Shown here: in pieces, positions 1 through 12,481 of the stretch
How the letters are laid out: each line of letters begins with the position of its first letter
Position numbering within the stretch: the stretch's first letter is position 1
Origin: Paraspadella gotoi
Lineage: Eukaryota; Chaetognatha
Direction of reading: 5' to 3'
NCBI GenBank assembly: GCA_051294375.1
Contig: CM119264.1
Span: 11,073,832 to 11,137,831, forward strand
DNA length: 64,000 nucleotides
Position numbers and translations under genes: made by a program
Notes under the pieces: model-generated
The model's input: only the letters and a program-made list of their open reading frames with translations
Told to the model about the DNA's origin: nothing
Database searches by the model: none

Positions 1-325
1 AATGGCAGAACCATTGATGATGGTCCCGTTGAGGGCGGCAACGGCCTCTTCCGCATCTCGCGGATCTTCAAACTCAACGAACCCAAATCCCCCTGAAAAA
101 GTAATATGCCGCAAGATTAAGAAAAATGGTCAACATTAACTGTACAATGTACACTGTACATTGTATAAACATCAAATAAGGTACTGTACCTGGGGCTCTG
201 GCGACGAAGCAGTTTCTCAATTGACCAAATTTAGCAAACGCTTCCTCGACCTCCCTTTCCTGCGTATCGGGCTTGAGGTCACCAACGAAGACTTTACACC
301 CCGGGAGACATTCTTTTCCTGACAT
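1..325 (-). CDS. SR-family splicing factor (SRSF3/SRSF7-like), N-terminal RRM, cut by the window edge
   Basis: RNA-binding pre-mRNA splicing factor, nuclear. The start codon is at 323-325. Exon 1 is 190-325 and exon 2 runs from 92 to the window edge, separated by a GT-AG intron (93-189). The joined protein has an RNP2 motif (KVFVGDL) near residue 11 and, across the splice, an RNP1 motif ([17 protein letters not shown]) that is nearly diagnostic of the SRSF3/SRSF7 branch. The family's C-terminal Arg-Ser domain would lie outside the window. The gene follows RPS3A on the same strand with about 280 bp between them. It could instead be another single-RRM SR or RSZ protein; the missing RS tail prevents a firm ortholog call. 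Confidence 0.85.
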
Positions 326-604
326 CTCTTTTTAACTCGTTTTTTATTGTTTTTGACGCAAATGGATAATAAATCTAAGGAATTGGTTAAGAATGAAACA
401 AAATTTTCCCTCAATAGAAATTCAAATACAGAAAAATCTAACTTGAAACCCCCAAAATAATACAGTCGTTCAATTTTTTTTTCAAAATATTTTTTTTTAT
501 CTTTCCTATGAAATTGTCTAACTGAAAATCAGAACAAGCATCTTTTCGGAGAAAATGTATTTTCAATTTCCAACACCACACTTTGCTTCTTTTGGGAATC
601 GCGA

Positions 605-1677
605 TTAAACGGATTCTAGGACGGGGGGCTCGTACCCCTCAGGCCGAGAAACGACCTCGCCCGCTGCAGTTTCCATAGCAACCGCGCCTTTCCCTTCACC
701 GTGAATCTCCAATAGCTTGCCCAGGTCAAAGCGGGGACGTTTGATGACCTGCGAAAACGAAGGCAAACAATATTTATTAATTAGTATATACTATATAGAC
801 AATATAACACTGACAAAAATACCCACCTTCACTTTCTTGATGAAAACGTCGTATAAAGGATAGATGGACTGGCAAGCCTTTTCGATATCCTTGCCGATGG
901 AATCGGGGATGAGCTTGTTTACGGTTTCCTTCAGATCGGATGAACTAACTTCCTTGGTGATGATGTCCACCATTTTTCGGCGTATGTTCTGCAATAATTA
1001 TTACTATGATGACAAACCATTCGATCTTACAACAGGCATTCTCGATTCCGGTTCGAAACTACCTTGACTTGCTGGGTTTGCGCGTAGGAAGTTTTTTTAA
1101 TCTGGTTCTGCCTTTTCTTGGTAAAGCCGACGCTGAACAGGCGAAGCAAGAACCCGTCGGTGGTTTTGACGTCGATTCTCGCTTCAATCATCGTTTGCCA
1201 CTTCTTCACCATGGACCTGTTGACAATAAAAAGCGTGTGTAACTCTGAACGTAGACATGATGCATCCAAACTAACCTCTTCTTGTCGGTGGTCAAAGTCA
1301 TCCCGTGGAAATTAGTCAGGCAATTCCTGCCTTGAACTTCCTCGCAGATGAGGCGGAACTTCCTGAAGGCGACCTCGTCGTTCTGAAGATCGGCGAGGGA
1401 AACCTCGTAGACACGACCCTTGAGACTGTCCGAAGCGATGCGAGTTCCTATGGCGGGAAAATTTAAAAAAAATTTTAAACATCGAAATACACATGAATCC
1501 CTTTATTCGGTACTCACCGGCCGTTTTGTTGACTGGGGTCTTGCAGACGCCACGGGTGTTGAACATAGCCGGCGCTCTCACGTCATACCATTCTTTCCTG
1601 GTGAAAGGATCAACGACCTTCTTTTTCTGTCCTTTTTTTCCTCCCTTGGTAAGGCGCTTGTTCTTCCCAACTGCCAT
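605..1677 (-). CDS. RPS3A: Small ribosomal subunit protein eS1 (RPS3A), complete, 5 exons
   Basis: Structural protein of the cytosolic 40S subunit. Exons are 1518-1677, 1276-1447, 1063-1216, 827-988 and 605-748; all four introns (59-78 bp) are GT-AG. The joined CDS is 792 nt and predicts 263 residues, the normal size for eS1. Recognisable stretches are the start [20 protein letters not shown], then [14 protein letters not shown] in exon 1, [19 protein letters not shown] in exon 2, and [17 protein letters not shown] in exon 4. The introns are too small to host snoRNAs. A splice-acceptor-like TTTTTATCAG ends 25 nt upstream of the ATG, so a 5'UTR intron or trans-splice site is possible. ALG3 ends 280 bp upstream on the same strand. 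Confidence 0.98.
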
Positions 1678-1778
1678 CTTAACTTTTAATATTTTATTTT
1701 ACCTGATAAAAATTAAAACATACATAACCATGACAACGCAACTGAATCATAAAAACCATCAAGCATTTGATTTCTAGT

Positions 1779-1784
1779 TTTATT
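1779..1784 (-). promoter_or_regulatory. Candidate poly(A) signal of ALG3
   Basis: AATAAA on the minus strand, about 170 nt downstream of the ALG3 stop and about 75 nt upstream of the acceptor-like AG that precedes RPS3A. The position fits ALG3 3'-end formation. In such AT-rich DNA the hexamer can also arise by chance. Confidence 0.4.
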
Positions 1785-1956
1785 TCGAATTGGGACCAAA
1801 AATTCAAACAACAGCGGCATAAACCGTCTTTTGCTGGGAATAGTTTCTCACGATTAATAGTACCAAAAAAAAATTAAAACTAAAAGTTTATAAACACGTA
1901 ACCTAAAAAATTGGTGAGTCAAGGCAAAAATGAGCTTCCGAGCCAACAAACAAGTA

Positions 1957-3466
1957 TCATTCGATCTTTTTTCGTGCGTCCGTTTCCATCTCATTTTCAA
2001 CCTTTTGGCTTGTTGAAGCCCTTGCCTTGGGTTCATCTCGTTTGAAAAGTAAAACAAGAAGCAGCAAGTGACAAGCGTGAAGAATGTAGCTGCTGTGTAC
2101 TGTCGACGGATAAGTGTTCCAGGAAAGCTCGATAAAGCCCAGTATAAGAAGCCGCAAGCCGTTCGACACGAGCGTTCCTCTCCATAGCAAAAAGTACAGT
2201 GTGTGGTAATACCAAACGTAAAACTGGTAATGAAGCGATCGCGAAAATGTCATGCCGATAAAGTTAGAGGTGAAGAGAACGGCTATCACTTGGTTGAGAT
2301 CAAAGTTAATTTTCGTCGGGTCTTTGAGAAACTCGATCAAACCGCCGCCTCGGGGAAGGCGCGACGAGGCCGTCCACCGGAAATGGGCGAAGACGATAAG
2401 CACAACCAAGTGGCCCGCGAGCAGCGCCGTCTGAAAGTTGCGATCGAGGAACAACGACTCGGGAATGCAACGCCAATTGACCGTCCATTGGTAGAGAAAC
2501 TGGCGACTGAGCTCGAAGGAACGAAAGAGGTAGGCGCGCGGATTGGCGAGGAGAAAGGGGGCGCCAAGAAGCGTTTGAACGACGACGCAGATGGCGAGCA
2601 GAGCGAAGGCAGATCGCCATCCTTTTTTGCTGAGGAGGACGACTCCGAGTCCGGGGGCGAAAAGGAGAACGTTCATCTTGATGGACACCGCGAAGCTACG
2701 TAGTATATAATTATATAGATAAAAGGATTAATTACAAATCTCTACTTCAAAGAGTTCTTGATTTTACGATAATCAACCTCATCAGTTTCTTAAAACTACG
2801 TAATTATAATTAAACGGCTATATATAAAAGAATTTCTCACCTGTACAAAGCACAACCAACAATCAACCATTCGTCGAGTATGAAATTCAGACAGAGAAAA
2901 AAGAAAAACATGGCAACGGGATCGTTAAAGAGGCGCAAGGCAAAGAGGCTGTGGATGCGGTAGGATGTGCAGCACATGAAGACGAAGGCGTAGGGAGGAA
3001 CCGTCTTCGATTTGTGGTAGAGTCGAAAAACGAGGAAGATGAAGACGACGTAGAAAGAGGCGAAAATCCACTGCGCGAATCTAACGTCGACCCCACAAGA
3101 AGTCACGTGATACAAGCCGAGAAAAACGTAGACGAATCCTGCGGGGTACACCAAGGGACCAGTGTCCCCTCGCAGAAGCTCGTAATCCCACGTACCGTTC
3201 CAGAAACCCTCGACTTCCTGCATGTAGGCCTTCCAATCAATCTCGGTGTAAGGCACTTTGGCGACAATGACGACGTTTACGACTATTTCGACGACGATAA
3301 GCATAGCCATGACGACGAGAGGACGCGACGGATCTCGAGTTAAATCGGCAGCGAGGTTGATTAGCTGCGAAGGAGTTTGAGCGTTCTTGCGGAGAAAAGA
3401 TGTCATCTTTTTCCACCAGGAATGTTTTTGTTTGACCACCGGACGGGCTCGGTGCGGTGGTGGCAT
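1957..3466 (-). CDS. ALG3: Dol-P-Man:Man5GlcNAc2-PP-dolichol alpha-1,3-mannosyltransferase (ALG3), complete, 2 exons
   Basis: ER-membrane GT58 glycosyltransferase that adds the first dolichol-phosphate-mannose-derived mannose on the lumenal side during N-glycan precursor assembly. Exons are 2841-3466 and 1957-2695, joined by a 145 bp GT-AG intron. The CDS is 1365 nt (454 residues), close to the usual family length. Family signatures are WKAYMQEVEGFWNGTWDYE followed by LRGDTGPLVYPAGFVYVF in exon 1, LRLFNDPVAM before the splice, SIKMNVLLFAPGLGVVLL just after it, and FSRSLHYQFYVWYYHTLYFL near the C-terminus. Many hydrophobic segments match the polytopic topology. The charged, Lys-rich C-terminus could serve ER retention. 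An acceptor-like TTTATTAG lies 34 nt upstream of the ATG. Confidence 0.97.
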
Positions 3467-3650
3467 TTTTTATTATGAAAATCGGAGTTCCTCTCCGAAA
3501 CTAATAAATATAAACGCCTTAATTCTAAACAAATAAAATTAAGCATACAAATCTTAGAAGCATATTAATTGTTTAAAAATTTGGCAGCAATCAACCTAAA
3601 TTGTATTTACCAAAAATACCCCTGAACGACATAAAAAAATTTTACTGGGG

Positions 3651-3656
3651 TTTATT
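3651..3656 (-). promoter_or_regulatory. Candidate poly(A) signal of the centractin gene
   Basis: AATAAA on the minus strand, about 135 nt beyond the centractin stop codon and about 150 nt before the acceptor-like AG upstream of ALG3. Only its position supports it. Confidence 0.4.
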
Positions 3657-3789
3657 AAAAAAAAGTAAATTCAATAAAAATATTTAAAATACTACCCCCG
3701 AAACGCGCAAAAGTAATAGGAATAATATCACGGTGCAAGATTAGATATATATGTATATATATTAAACGAAAACGCTGACGAATTTCGAC

Positions 3790-5802
<2,013 letters not shown>

Positions 5803-5957
5803 CGTATAAAACGCATTACGCAATAGTAAAATGAGTTTTGCCGGTTTGACACCTGGAACTATAAAATGTAAACATCCGCAATAAGGTAAAATAAAATATT
5901 TTGCGGTATCAAAACATGAATAATATTTAAAATGTATATGCGTTCGTAAAAGGATTC

Positions 5958-8900
5958 TCAAATGAGTGTGTAAAATACATAACAAAATAGAGCCAATACG
6001 GGCGAAGCAAAGTTCAGTCGTTTCCATTTGCCTATGACGTGACTCATGCTGTATCCTTGGGCCTGTTCATCGCTGTTGTCAAAAGCGACCCCCAAATACG
6101 CCAAATGAAAAACAGCGATAGCTCCAAAAATGAGATTGACTATGGAAACCGAGACACAATATTGCTTGTGCTCATGATCACAATCGTCGCGGCAAGGGCG
6201 CGACCCCACACAGGCGGAGAAGATTCGCGCTAATTTGGCCCGCAGGACGTGTTCAGTGTAAGAATAAAAGCCTAAGGAAAGGAGGACGGCGGCCAGTTGA
6301 AAGTTAAGGCCATGCAATAAACTAGACACGACGTAAGTCGCGAGCAGAGCCAATGCAGTTCCGCACAGAGGACGAGAGGGAAGAAAAACGTAGTGTTTCA
6401 ACCAACGATGCATAGGCATGTTCCAGAATATAACCACTTCTTCGAGCGACCGCGGGAGTTCAACCTTGAAGGGGATGGAGACGGGCGTTGACGCATGACC
6501 GCTAGTTTTAGAGTCCGCTTTTTCTCCGTCGCCGTCCCGCTTTGATTTTGTTTTCGATGAGACCTGGTCAAAGTAGTGTTTTGTCAACCGTTAACGGTTA
6601 AAAATAACTATTAACAGTTTTTCTTCTCTTATTCTCCTCACTCTTTTTTTTCCAAATTCTTCCCCCTCTCGCTCTTTATTTTTTTTCACTCTTTACATCT
6701 GTAAATATTTTTTCTCTCGTAATATATCTCTTATTTTTTCTTCCAGCCATTTCTCCTTCTGTTCATTTCTTCCCCCTCCCTTTTTCCTCCCTTTTTTCTT
6801 TTACCTTTTCATTTTTTCGCCCTATTTTTTTTCTGCCCTTCCACTATTTTTACTTTTTTCTCCTACTTTAGTTTTTCTTTTAACTAATTTTATGCATTTA
6901 AATCAAAAATATTTTTGAATATAACAATACAGTATGATTTTTCTCCATTGTAACATTTCTTGTGGCGATATCTCCCTTCACCCTCCACCCTAGAGACTTG
7001 AATTATGGCTCATTTTGTAGCCCGACGTCTGGCATTGTTAGATCAATCAATTTTTACATAATTCTAATAAGTCTTTAGTATTAACTTCTAGGCCCCAATA
7101 AACAGCAATGAACTCATCATATTGGTCAATCAACTTTTGATTTTTTTACCATTTAATGTCTCACGTAGTCACAACCAATCAAAATTTAGTTAAATTTAAA
7201 AAGTATAGTATGCAAAATGTAGCATTTTGCCTACTCTTCAATGTGGTATAGATTTTATATTAATTTTATGCTCAGGTGTTTAGTAACTTTTCAGAATAAT
7301 AAGGAGATGATTTTTTTATAAAACGTCATTTTAATTTAAAAAAATCATATTTAATATAATATTTAAAGAATCTTATTAAATTGGTAACTTAAAATATTTT
7401 AATTCTTATTCTTTAAAACTTGGTACAGGTTTTATTTTCGTGCATTGAACAATAATAATAAGACTAATGCTTAAAAATTATATTAATACCCCTGATTTAC
7501 ATTTTTTAGCTGTCAGTAGTATTTGGATATTTGAATTAACTTAAATTTTATTTCATTTTAAAAAGAAAAAATGCTACATGTTTATTACCTCATATTTATT
7601 TTCGCTTTAATTTCAAGTACTTTTTAATCATCCGAAAAAATTAGAAAGTTGCATTGATGAAGTTTCAAATTTGACCTCCTCTGAATAGACGGTGACTAAA
7701 TCAAGAAGACTCATTAAAAATATGTTGTATTATACAGAAGGCTTCATATTATAAAATGAGGTACCCCTTTTTTGTGACCAGAACTCGTTCCGAGAAAACA
7801 ACTGGACCAAATTTATTGAAATTTGGAATGAACGATCCCTATGTGAATACAAATAGAACTATCAAGGCGAATTTCAATATTTGACCGCTGAGCCGAGATA
7901 TGGGTCACCCATGGGGGAAAAAAATGGTCAAAATTTTTTTTTCAAATTTTTTCTTGTTTTTGTTTTGAACAGTTGCACAGACGTTTACTCTTCCACAAAA
8001 ACGTACTTATTACCTCAAAAATATTCATTTACCTTAATTTTTAGCTTCATGAACATCAGCAGTTAAAGTCAGATTGGAATAATTTGGGAAAATTGGAGTA
8101 AAACGATGAACCATGCATCTTCAACCATGCTTAATTATTGCATATTTATCGATTTTGATGCAACTAAAAAATTTTGAAAAATGAAAAAAAAAAATTTAGC
8201 ATTTTTTGGCCCTCCAGGGGTCCACCCCCAGGGCCCTGTATCTCTTGTCAGAGGTTGAATATCAAAATTCGCCTCGATAGTTCCATTTATATAGTCATTA
8301 GCACTCTAAATGTAAAATTTTATTAAATTCGATCGGGTAGTTTGGTGGGAACAGATTCTGGTCACAAAAAAGGGGTACCACATTTTATAATATGAAGCCT
8401 TCTGTATATCATTATCTTGTAAGACTAAGAGTGATAGAGGCCAAAGCCTGTCCAAAGTCAGGGGCAAGATAGCTTAATTATTAAATGAATGGATAATTTT
8501 TATATTGGTTGTACCAATTTCACATAATTTTCAAAAAAAGTATTTTCTCATCCTAAAAATTATAATGAAATATAAGATCAAAAACTAACAAAAAACGGAA
8601 ATTGATATCAATTTTTAAAAAAATTCTTTAATTTTTTTTATTCGATCGAAATTCGGTAACGAAATTTCATTTGTTTATTAGCCGATTTTAAAAACGTACG
8701 AGGTTTTGTTCGAGATGTACCTCATCTATCTGAAATTAAAATTTAAAGATAAAGAAAATTCAAGACCCTTAGTGAAAGAGAAGATACCATTAAATATTTT
8801 AGTTTTAGTTTTTTTTTTTTTACTTTAGTTTAAATACTAATATCCTATATTTAAAGTTGAGGTTCAAAATTAACCGATTTTAACGGTTAACCGTTAAAAT

Positions 8901-9905
8901 GCTACTTTTAAACGGTTAACTAAAGTTCAACATAAATTAACGGTTAACGAAACTCTAGGTCAAAGGTTTCGAGTCCTCCGCCGAGTGATAATAGCGATGA
9001 CCGAGAGACGAAGCACACGAAATAATGACTGAAGCGAAAAGAAGCGGCGTCGAGGTAGGCGCGCCGCCATCGAACGAGCGAAACAGGAAGCACGATGGGG
9101 TCCGAGAGCTGAGACGAAAAAACGGAGAAGAAACAGACGGAGCCGAAAAGAAAGAACCAGGAGAGTAGCATCTGAGCGGAGATTCTGAGGAGCCAGAATA
9201 AAGAAAACTTTTTTCGAGACTCAATCAATTTAGAATAATCGGCAAACGAAATCCACGGACCGAATACGATGGTTCCTTGAAGATGAAATCGGAGTTTAAT
9301 TCAAATTTAATTACATTATAACAAACAAAGAACTCACCTGGACACATCAAGTATCCTGCAAATTGCGCTGGACTAGGATTGACGCCATCGAGCGATGACG
9401 ATATTACCCTCATTGCCATGAGTAGAGCCGGGCCCCGCAACCGGTGCCACACTTGATCTTTGATCGCAATTTCGCATATTGAAGCCACGCCCAAAACGGC
9501 GATTATGGCGAATCCCTTGCCTCCTTGAGAAGACACAGAAGGATGAGATGAGAAGAAGAATACGAGACTAGAGTAAAAGGCGATGAGGCAAAGCAGACGC
9601 CAGTCCTCGGGAAAAAAGTAGCGAGAGACGAATACACCGAGAAGGCATGAGAGACAGTGAAGAAACGATGGAGGTATAGGCGTGAAGCCGAATCCCGTTA
9701 GCAAGAGCGTGGACCCAACTAGTAGCAACGTCTTAGGAAGGGACTGCGCGGCAACTGGGTAGCCGCACTCACGCCACAGGTCAAGAAAATAAGGCAGTGG
9801 ATCGGCTAAAACTTCCTCTATCGTAAGAGGTTGAAGAGGAAAATCTTGGTAGTGGAGATTATTATCCTCTTCGAAGTCATCGAACGATGAGAGGTCATTT
9901 TCCAT
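5958..9905 (-). CDS. PORCN: Porcupine O-acyltransferase (MBOAT), interrupted by a 2.36 kb repeat
   Basis: ER multipass acyltransferase that attaches palmitoleate to a serine of Wnt proteins. Start codon 9903-9905. Exon 1 (9338-9905) carries WHRLRGPALLMAMRVISS and PSPAQFAGYLMCPG. Exon 2 (about 8949-9275) continues GTIVFGPWISF and then RRAYLDAASFRFSHYFVCF. The 3' part (5958 to about 6563 or 6589) has PFKVELPRSLEEVV, WNMPMHRWLKHYVF, the catalytic-His segment SSLLHGLNFQLAAVLLSL, TEHVLRAKLARIFSACVGS, and ends at YTLI. Order and spacing match the whole family. The join between exon 2 and the 3' part is unresolved: the obvious GT and AG sites around 8948 and 6564 put VELPRS out of frame, whereas removing exactly 6590-8948 keeps the frame and gives about 508 residues. 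The allele may therefore be broken, or splicing may be unusual. Confidence 0.9.
6612..6890. repeat. Pyrimidine-rich low-complexity tract
   Basis: About 280 bp composed almost entirely of T and C on the plus strand, with runs such as CTCTTTTTTTTCC, inside the porcupine insertion. No periodic unit is obvious. On the transcribed minus strand it is purine-rich, so it is not a polypyrimidine tract for splicing. Confidence 0.75.
7731..8408. mobile_element. MITE-like element with long terminal inverted repeats (678 bp)
   Basis: The left end reads TATACAGAAGGCTTCATATT and the right end is its inverted copy. The match continues for about 50 bp (through GGTACCCCTTTTTTGTGACC) and then, more diverged, for about 180 bp per arm: the segments around AACTATCAAGGCGAATTTC (7859 on) and GAAATTCGCC-type sequence near 8265 are reverse complements. 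The internal loop has no ORF of note. TA at both borders suggests a TA target duplication, as in Tc1/mariner-type non-autonomous elements; the family itself is not identified. Confidence 0.8.
8409..8528 (+). repeat. Dispersed repeat 'CAAAGTCAGGGGCAAGATAG', copy 1 of 5
   Basis: Contains CCAAAGCCTGTCCAAAGTCA and then TAAATGAATGGATAATTTTT and ATATTGGTTGTACCAATTTC. Near-identical copies occur at 32371-32466, 52251-52340, 52541-52662 and 60606-60732, all in the same orientation. This copy is preceded by TCATTATCTTGTAAGA, which it shares with the 52541 copy. Its class is unknown; there are no terminal inverted repeats and no coding capacity. Confidence 0.85.
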
Positions 9906-10208
9906 TTCTTTCGCTGGATTTCACAAGCGTTTAAAACGCGTTCGACTTTTCACTAAAGAAAAAGGCATTTTTTTTTAAAGAAAAACACTTTCTGGAGCAC
10001 ATTCTGGATCAAGTGAGTTTCAAAAAATCTTTTTGGAGTTTTTCGGCCGGTTTCTGGCGAAACCACTAAAACATCACAATAACAACATTAGTTCTAGACG
10101 GAATTTTATAATCGTCGTAACATCAACATTTTCTATATATTATTCCGAAGAAAGATAATTTTAAGAACCACAATATTGATAAAACAGTTATTCCCTTTGC
10201 CCCTCCGT

Positions 10209-11450
10209 TTATTTCCTCCTGCCCCATAGATCCCTAAACGCTCCCCCGGCAAGGGTTTTTTTCTCCGCCATCTCCTGCTGCTGCTTGGTCCGCGCCTCCT
10301 GCTCCTCGGCCAATCTCCTTTGATTATCCTTGAACACAGCGAGCGGGTTCTCGTGCTGGTTGTAGTGGGCGAGAACGGTTCGTACGTCGTCGACTCCGCT
10401 GTAGGCCATCGTCCGCAAAAAGGCAGCGAGGTCGAGGAGTGTGCGATCGCCGTCCTCCCCCGTCCACCGTTCGATGCCCCTGATTGCGTTTTCTGGCTGC
10501 AGCGACGTCGCCTTCTCGTCCCAATCGACGACGACGACTCGCTTCGGGTCGCGGTTAAGATGAGAAATGTCCTTGTAGTGAACGCCGTTCTTGTATTTAG
10601 TGGCATCACGAAACAACCGATACATGATGTAGCCGTTGGGGTCGAGGTTGTCAATGATGGGGTAAGCGGTCATGGCGTGCTCGCTTGTGAAGACGACCAC
10701 CTCGAAGAGCGGCACGGTGACCTGCTGGAGAAAGTGGTCCACTTGCGGCCTCTTTTTGAAGCGCCACCCGGTCCGGAAGGTCCAGTCAGGATGGACCAAA
10801 ACACCGGTCATTTCCAGGACCAACGTGTAAGGCGGTTGGTAGTAAGGTTCTGTCAACGGGTCGGGCAGGAGTTTGGGACGGCTCGGCTCCCGGATCATCT
10901 CCTGGAAGAGAATGAACTCCCGGTAGGCGCGTTTCAAATACTGCTCCGACTTGGGCAAGTGGGTGAATTCGTCCTCGATCTCTACTCCCTCCTCGTCCCT
11001 CTTGGGGGAGCCCCATTCGTATATGGAGACGCCGCCGCCAAAGAGACCCATTACGGCGATTGAACCGAGGGAGACTTTCCACGCGTTTTTGCCAAACCAC
11101 GACGATTCTTTTTGTTGCGACGAGGACGATGAGGATGAAGATGATGAGCCATCATCCGAGGACGAAGACGACGATTCTCCGGAGGAAGCGGAGGAGGGAG
11201 AACTCTCAGAGGAAACTGTATTAATGCGAGTTTGAAGTATTTGCTCCGTGATCGAAAGAGGAGGAGATGACGACGAAGCTTCGGAGGAAGGGGAAATCGA
11301 GGCTCTCGCGACCGTTTTGGCATATCGTGGCGACGCCTCAGCGTGAGACCCAAACGAACAAGAAAGATAAGGGGCGCGGGAAAGGTTTTCGAGTCTCCTC
11401 GTTTCGCGAAAATGTGAAGATATAGTTTGTATTAACCTGAGTCCGCGCAT
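10209..11450 (-). CDS. TIMM50: Mitochondrial import inner membrane translocase subunit TIM50, single exon
   Basis: Receptor subunit of the TIM23 presequence translocase. I start at the Met codon 11448-11450 because an Arg/Ser-rich, acid-poor presequence (MRGLRLIQTISSHFRETRR) follows it; the open frame extends further upstream but with atypical sequence. This gives 413 residues. A Ser/Glu low-complexity stretch (about residues 51-118) precedes one transmembrane segment (about 124-146, WKVSLGSIAVMGLFGGGVSI). The intermembrane-space FCP1/NIF-type domain follows: LVLEMTGVLVHPDWTF, TGWRFKKRPQVDHFLQQ, VVVFTSEHAMTAYPIID, YRLFRDATKYKNG and KDISHLNRDPKRVVVVDWD. The phosphatase-type aspartates are absent, as in other metazoan TIM50. 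It has no intron, unlike most neighbours. Porcupine starts 304 bp downstream of its stop. Confidence 0.96.
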   Translation of the reverse strand: MRGLRLIQTISSHFRETRRLENLSRAPYLSCSFGSHAEASPRYAKTVARASISPSSEASSSSPPLSITEQILQTRINTVSSESSPSSASSGESSSSSSDDGSSSSSSSSSSQQKESSWFGKNAWKVSLGSIAVMGLFGGGVSIYEWGSPKRDEEGVEIEDEFTHLPKSEQYLKRAYREFILFQEMIREPSRPKLLPDPLTEPYYQPPYTLVLEMTGVLVHPDWTFRTGWRFKKRPQVDHFLQQVTVPLFEVVVFTSEHAMTAYPIIDNLDPNGYIMYRLFRDATKYKNGVHYKDISHLNRDPKRVVVVDWDEKATSLQPENAIRGIERWTGEDGDRTLLDLAAFLRTMAYSGVDDVRTVLAHYNQHENPLAVFKDNQRRLAEEQEARTKQQQEMAEKKTLAGGAFRDLWGRRK

Positions 11451-12481
11451 TTTACACGCTCGCTTGATAGTTAAAAAACAAAAAAATCTACAAAAAAGTG
11501 TAGAAAAACAATCACCGCCAGACGTGTAAACACCGACTACCTCAAAATAGTTACAGCGCATGTTCACAATATAGTCATAGAAAATTCCCTTATTGATCAA
11601 CACGACATCATTGACAGACTTTAATAAAAAAATTTCAAAAGAACCAAAAAAAAATTTGATTTTTTAGATTTTTTGATATAGTTGGGTATAAAATGAATAG
11701 GAAATATGTTTTGGAAAATTCCATTTCCAATCGGCAAAAAAAAAGACATAAAAAAATAGTAGATCTTTCCGTATTCCTATTAATAAAATTACAAATAATC
11801 GATGGATCGATACGAGGGAAAATTAAAAAGAGGGAGGGAGATTCAAAAATAAGTACATTTACAATACTACAAACGCCAATACTTTTTAAATCGCTAATTC
11901 ATGACTGATAGTTTAGCACACTTTCTTGATACTGTCATCACAAGAGAAGAGCCTACATAAATGATAAATGCACTGTAGAATCCTTCATAAAAAAATTTGC
12001 GATCGTCTGAATAATTTTAAATTGAAAAGTTGATTCTCGTGATGTTATTTACCAGTTTAAACTTTAGATTTTAATGTGGCCATTTTTAAACCAATTTTTA
12101 TGATTTGTTCATAAATTTTTGTGTGCAGGGGGCTAGAGGGCGTGCCGTCAATTTTTTTTTGTTCCTCAGTGTTATTATTTTGCCCCGCACTCGGTAAATG
12201 GAAAACGTATATTATCAAAGCCTACTATATAATACACATAGTAGTTATACAATACAAACTATTAAGCCGTGATAGATTCGAATTAGTTTTCCCCAAAGCT
12301 TTGATTTACTATTGGTATGATCTCGAGACCTCTATAGTTTTTCTAAATCTAGACCGAATCAAATTTCAACATTCGCAACTCGTTATTCCCAATAGTACAG
12401 AATACAAGAAAAAATACAATGAAATGAATGCACCTTTTAAGTACCTATTCTACAAAAAAATTTAAAAAAAGAAAATTAAAT
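11451..12481. other. Intergenic region between SLC27A and TIMM50, no gene seen
   Basis: About 1 kb of AT-rich DNA that must contain the SLC27A 3' end and the TIMM50 promoter or 5'UTR. It holds only short ORFs of AT-rich composition. No RNA gene, repeat array or canonical AATAAA on the minus strand was recognised. Confidence 0.6.

Larger units (their letters stand above)
6590..8948. mobile_element. 2.36 kb repeat-rich insertion in porcupine, flanked by GTTAAC-type inverted ends
   Basis: The plus strand begins GTTAACGGTTAA and ends TTAACGGTTAAC, so the two ends are inverted copies with one mismatch. Further TTAACCG/CGGTTAA units lie just inside the high end (8870-8945). The body is very AT-rich and has no credible ORF. 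It contains a C/T-rich tract (about 6612-6890), a 678 bp inverted-repeat element (7731-8408) and a dispersed repeat (8409-8528). Flanking exon sequence would join in frame if exactly this segment were absent, which is why I set these borders. It may be one transposon carrying nested insertions, or a true intron that was later invaded. Confidence 0.5.

Noticed and set aside
2203-2703. 166-codon plus-strand open frame opposite ALG3
   Set aside because: Antisense of ALG3 exon 2; highly charged composition follows from the complementary hydrophobic codons.
6565-8948. Treating the porcupine gap as a normal intron ending at the AG at 6564
   Set aside because: Neither nearby GT donor gives a phase that keeps the conserved downstream block in frame, so I left the junction unresolved rather than force it.
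10320-11063. 247-codon plus-strand open frame opposite TIM50
   Set aside because: Exact antisense shadow of a strongly conserved coding exon; the protein is unlike any family and GC-rich exons produce such frames.
12121-12465. 114-codon plus-strand open frame between SLC27A and TIMM50
   Set aside because: AT-rich composition, no motif, no splice context; treated as chance.
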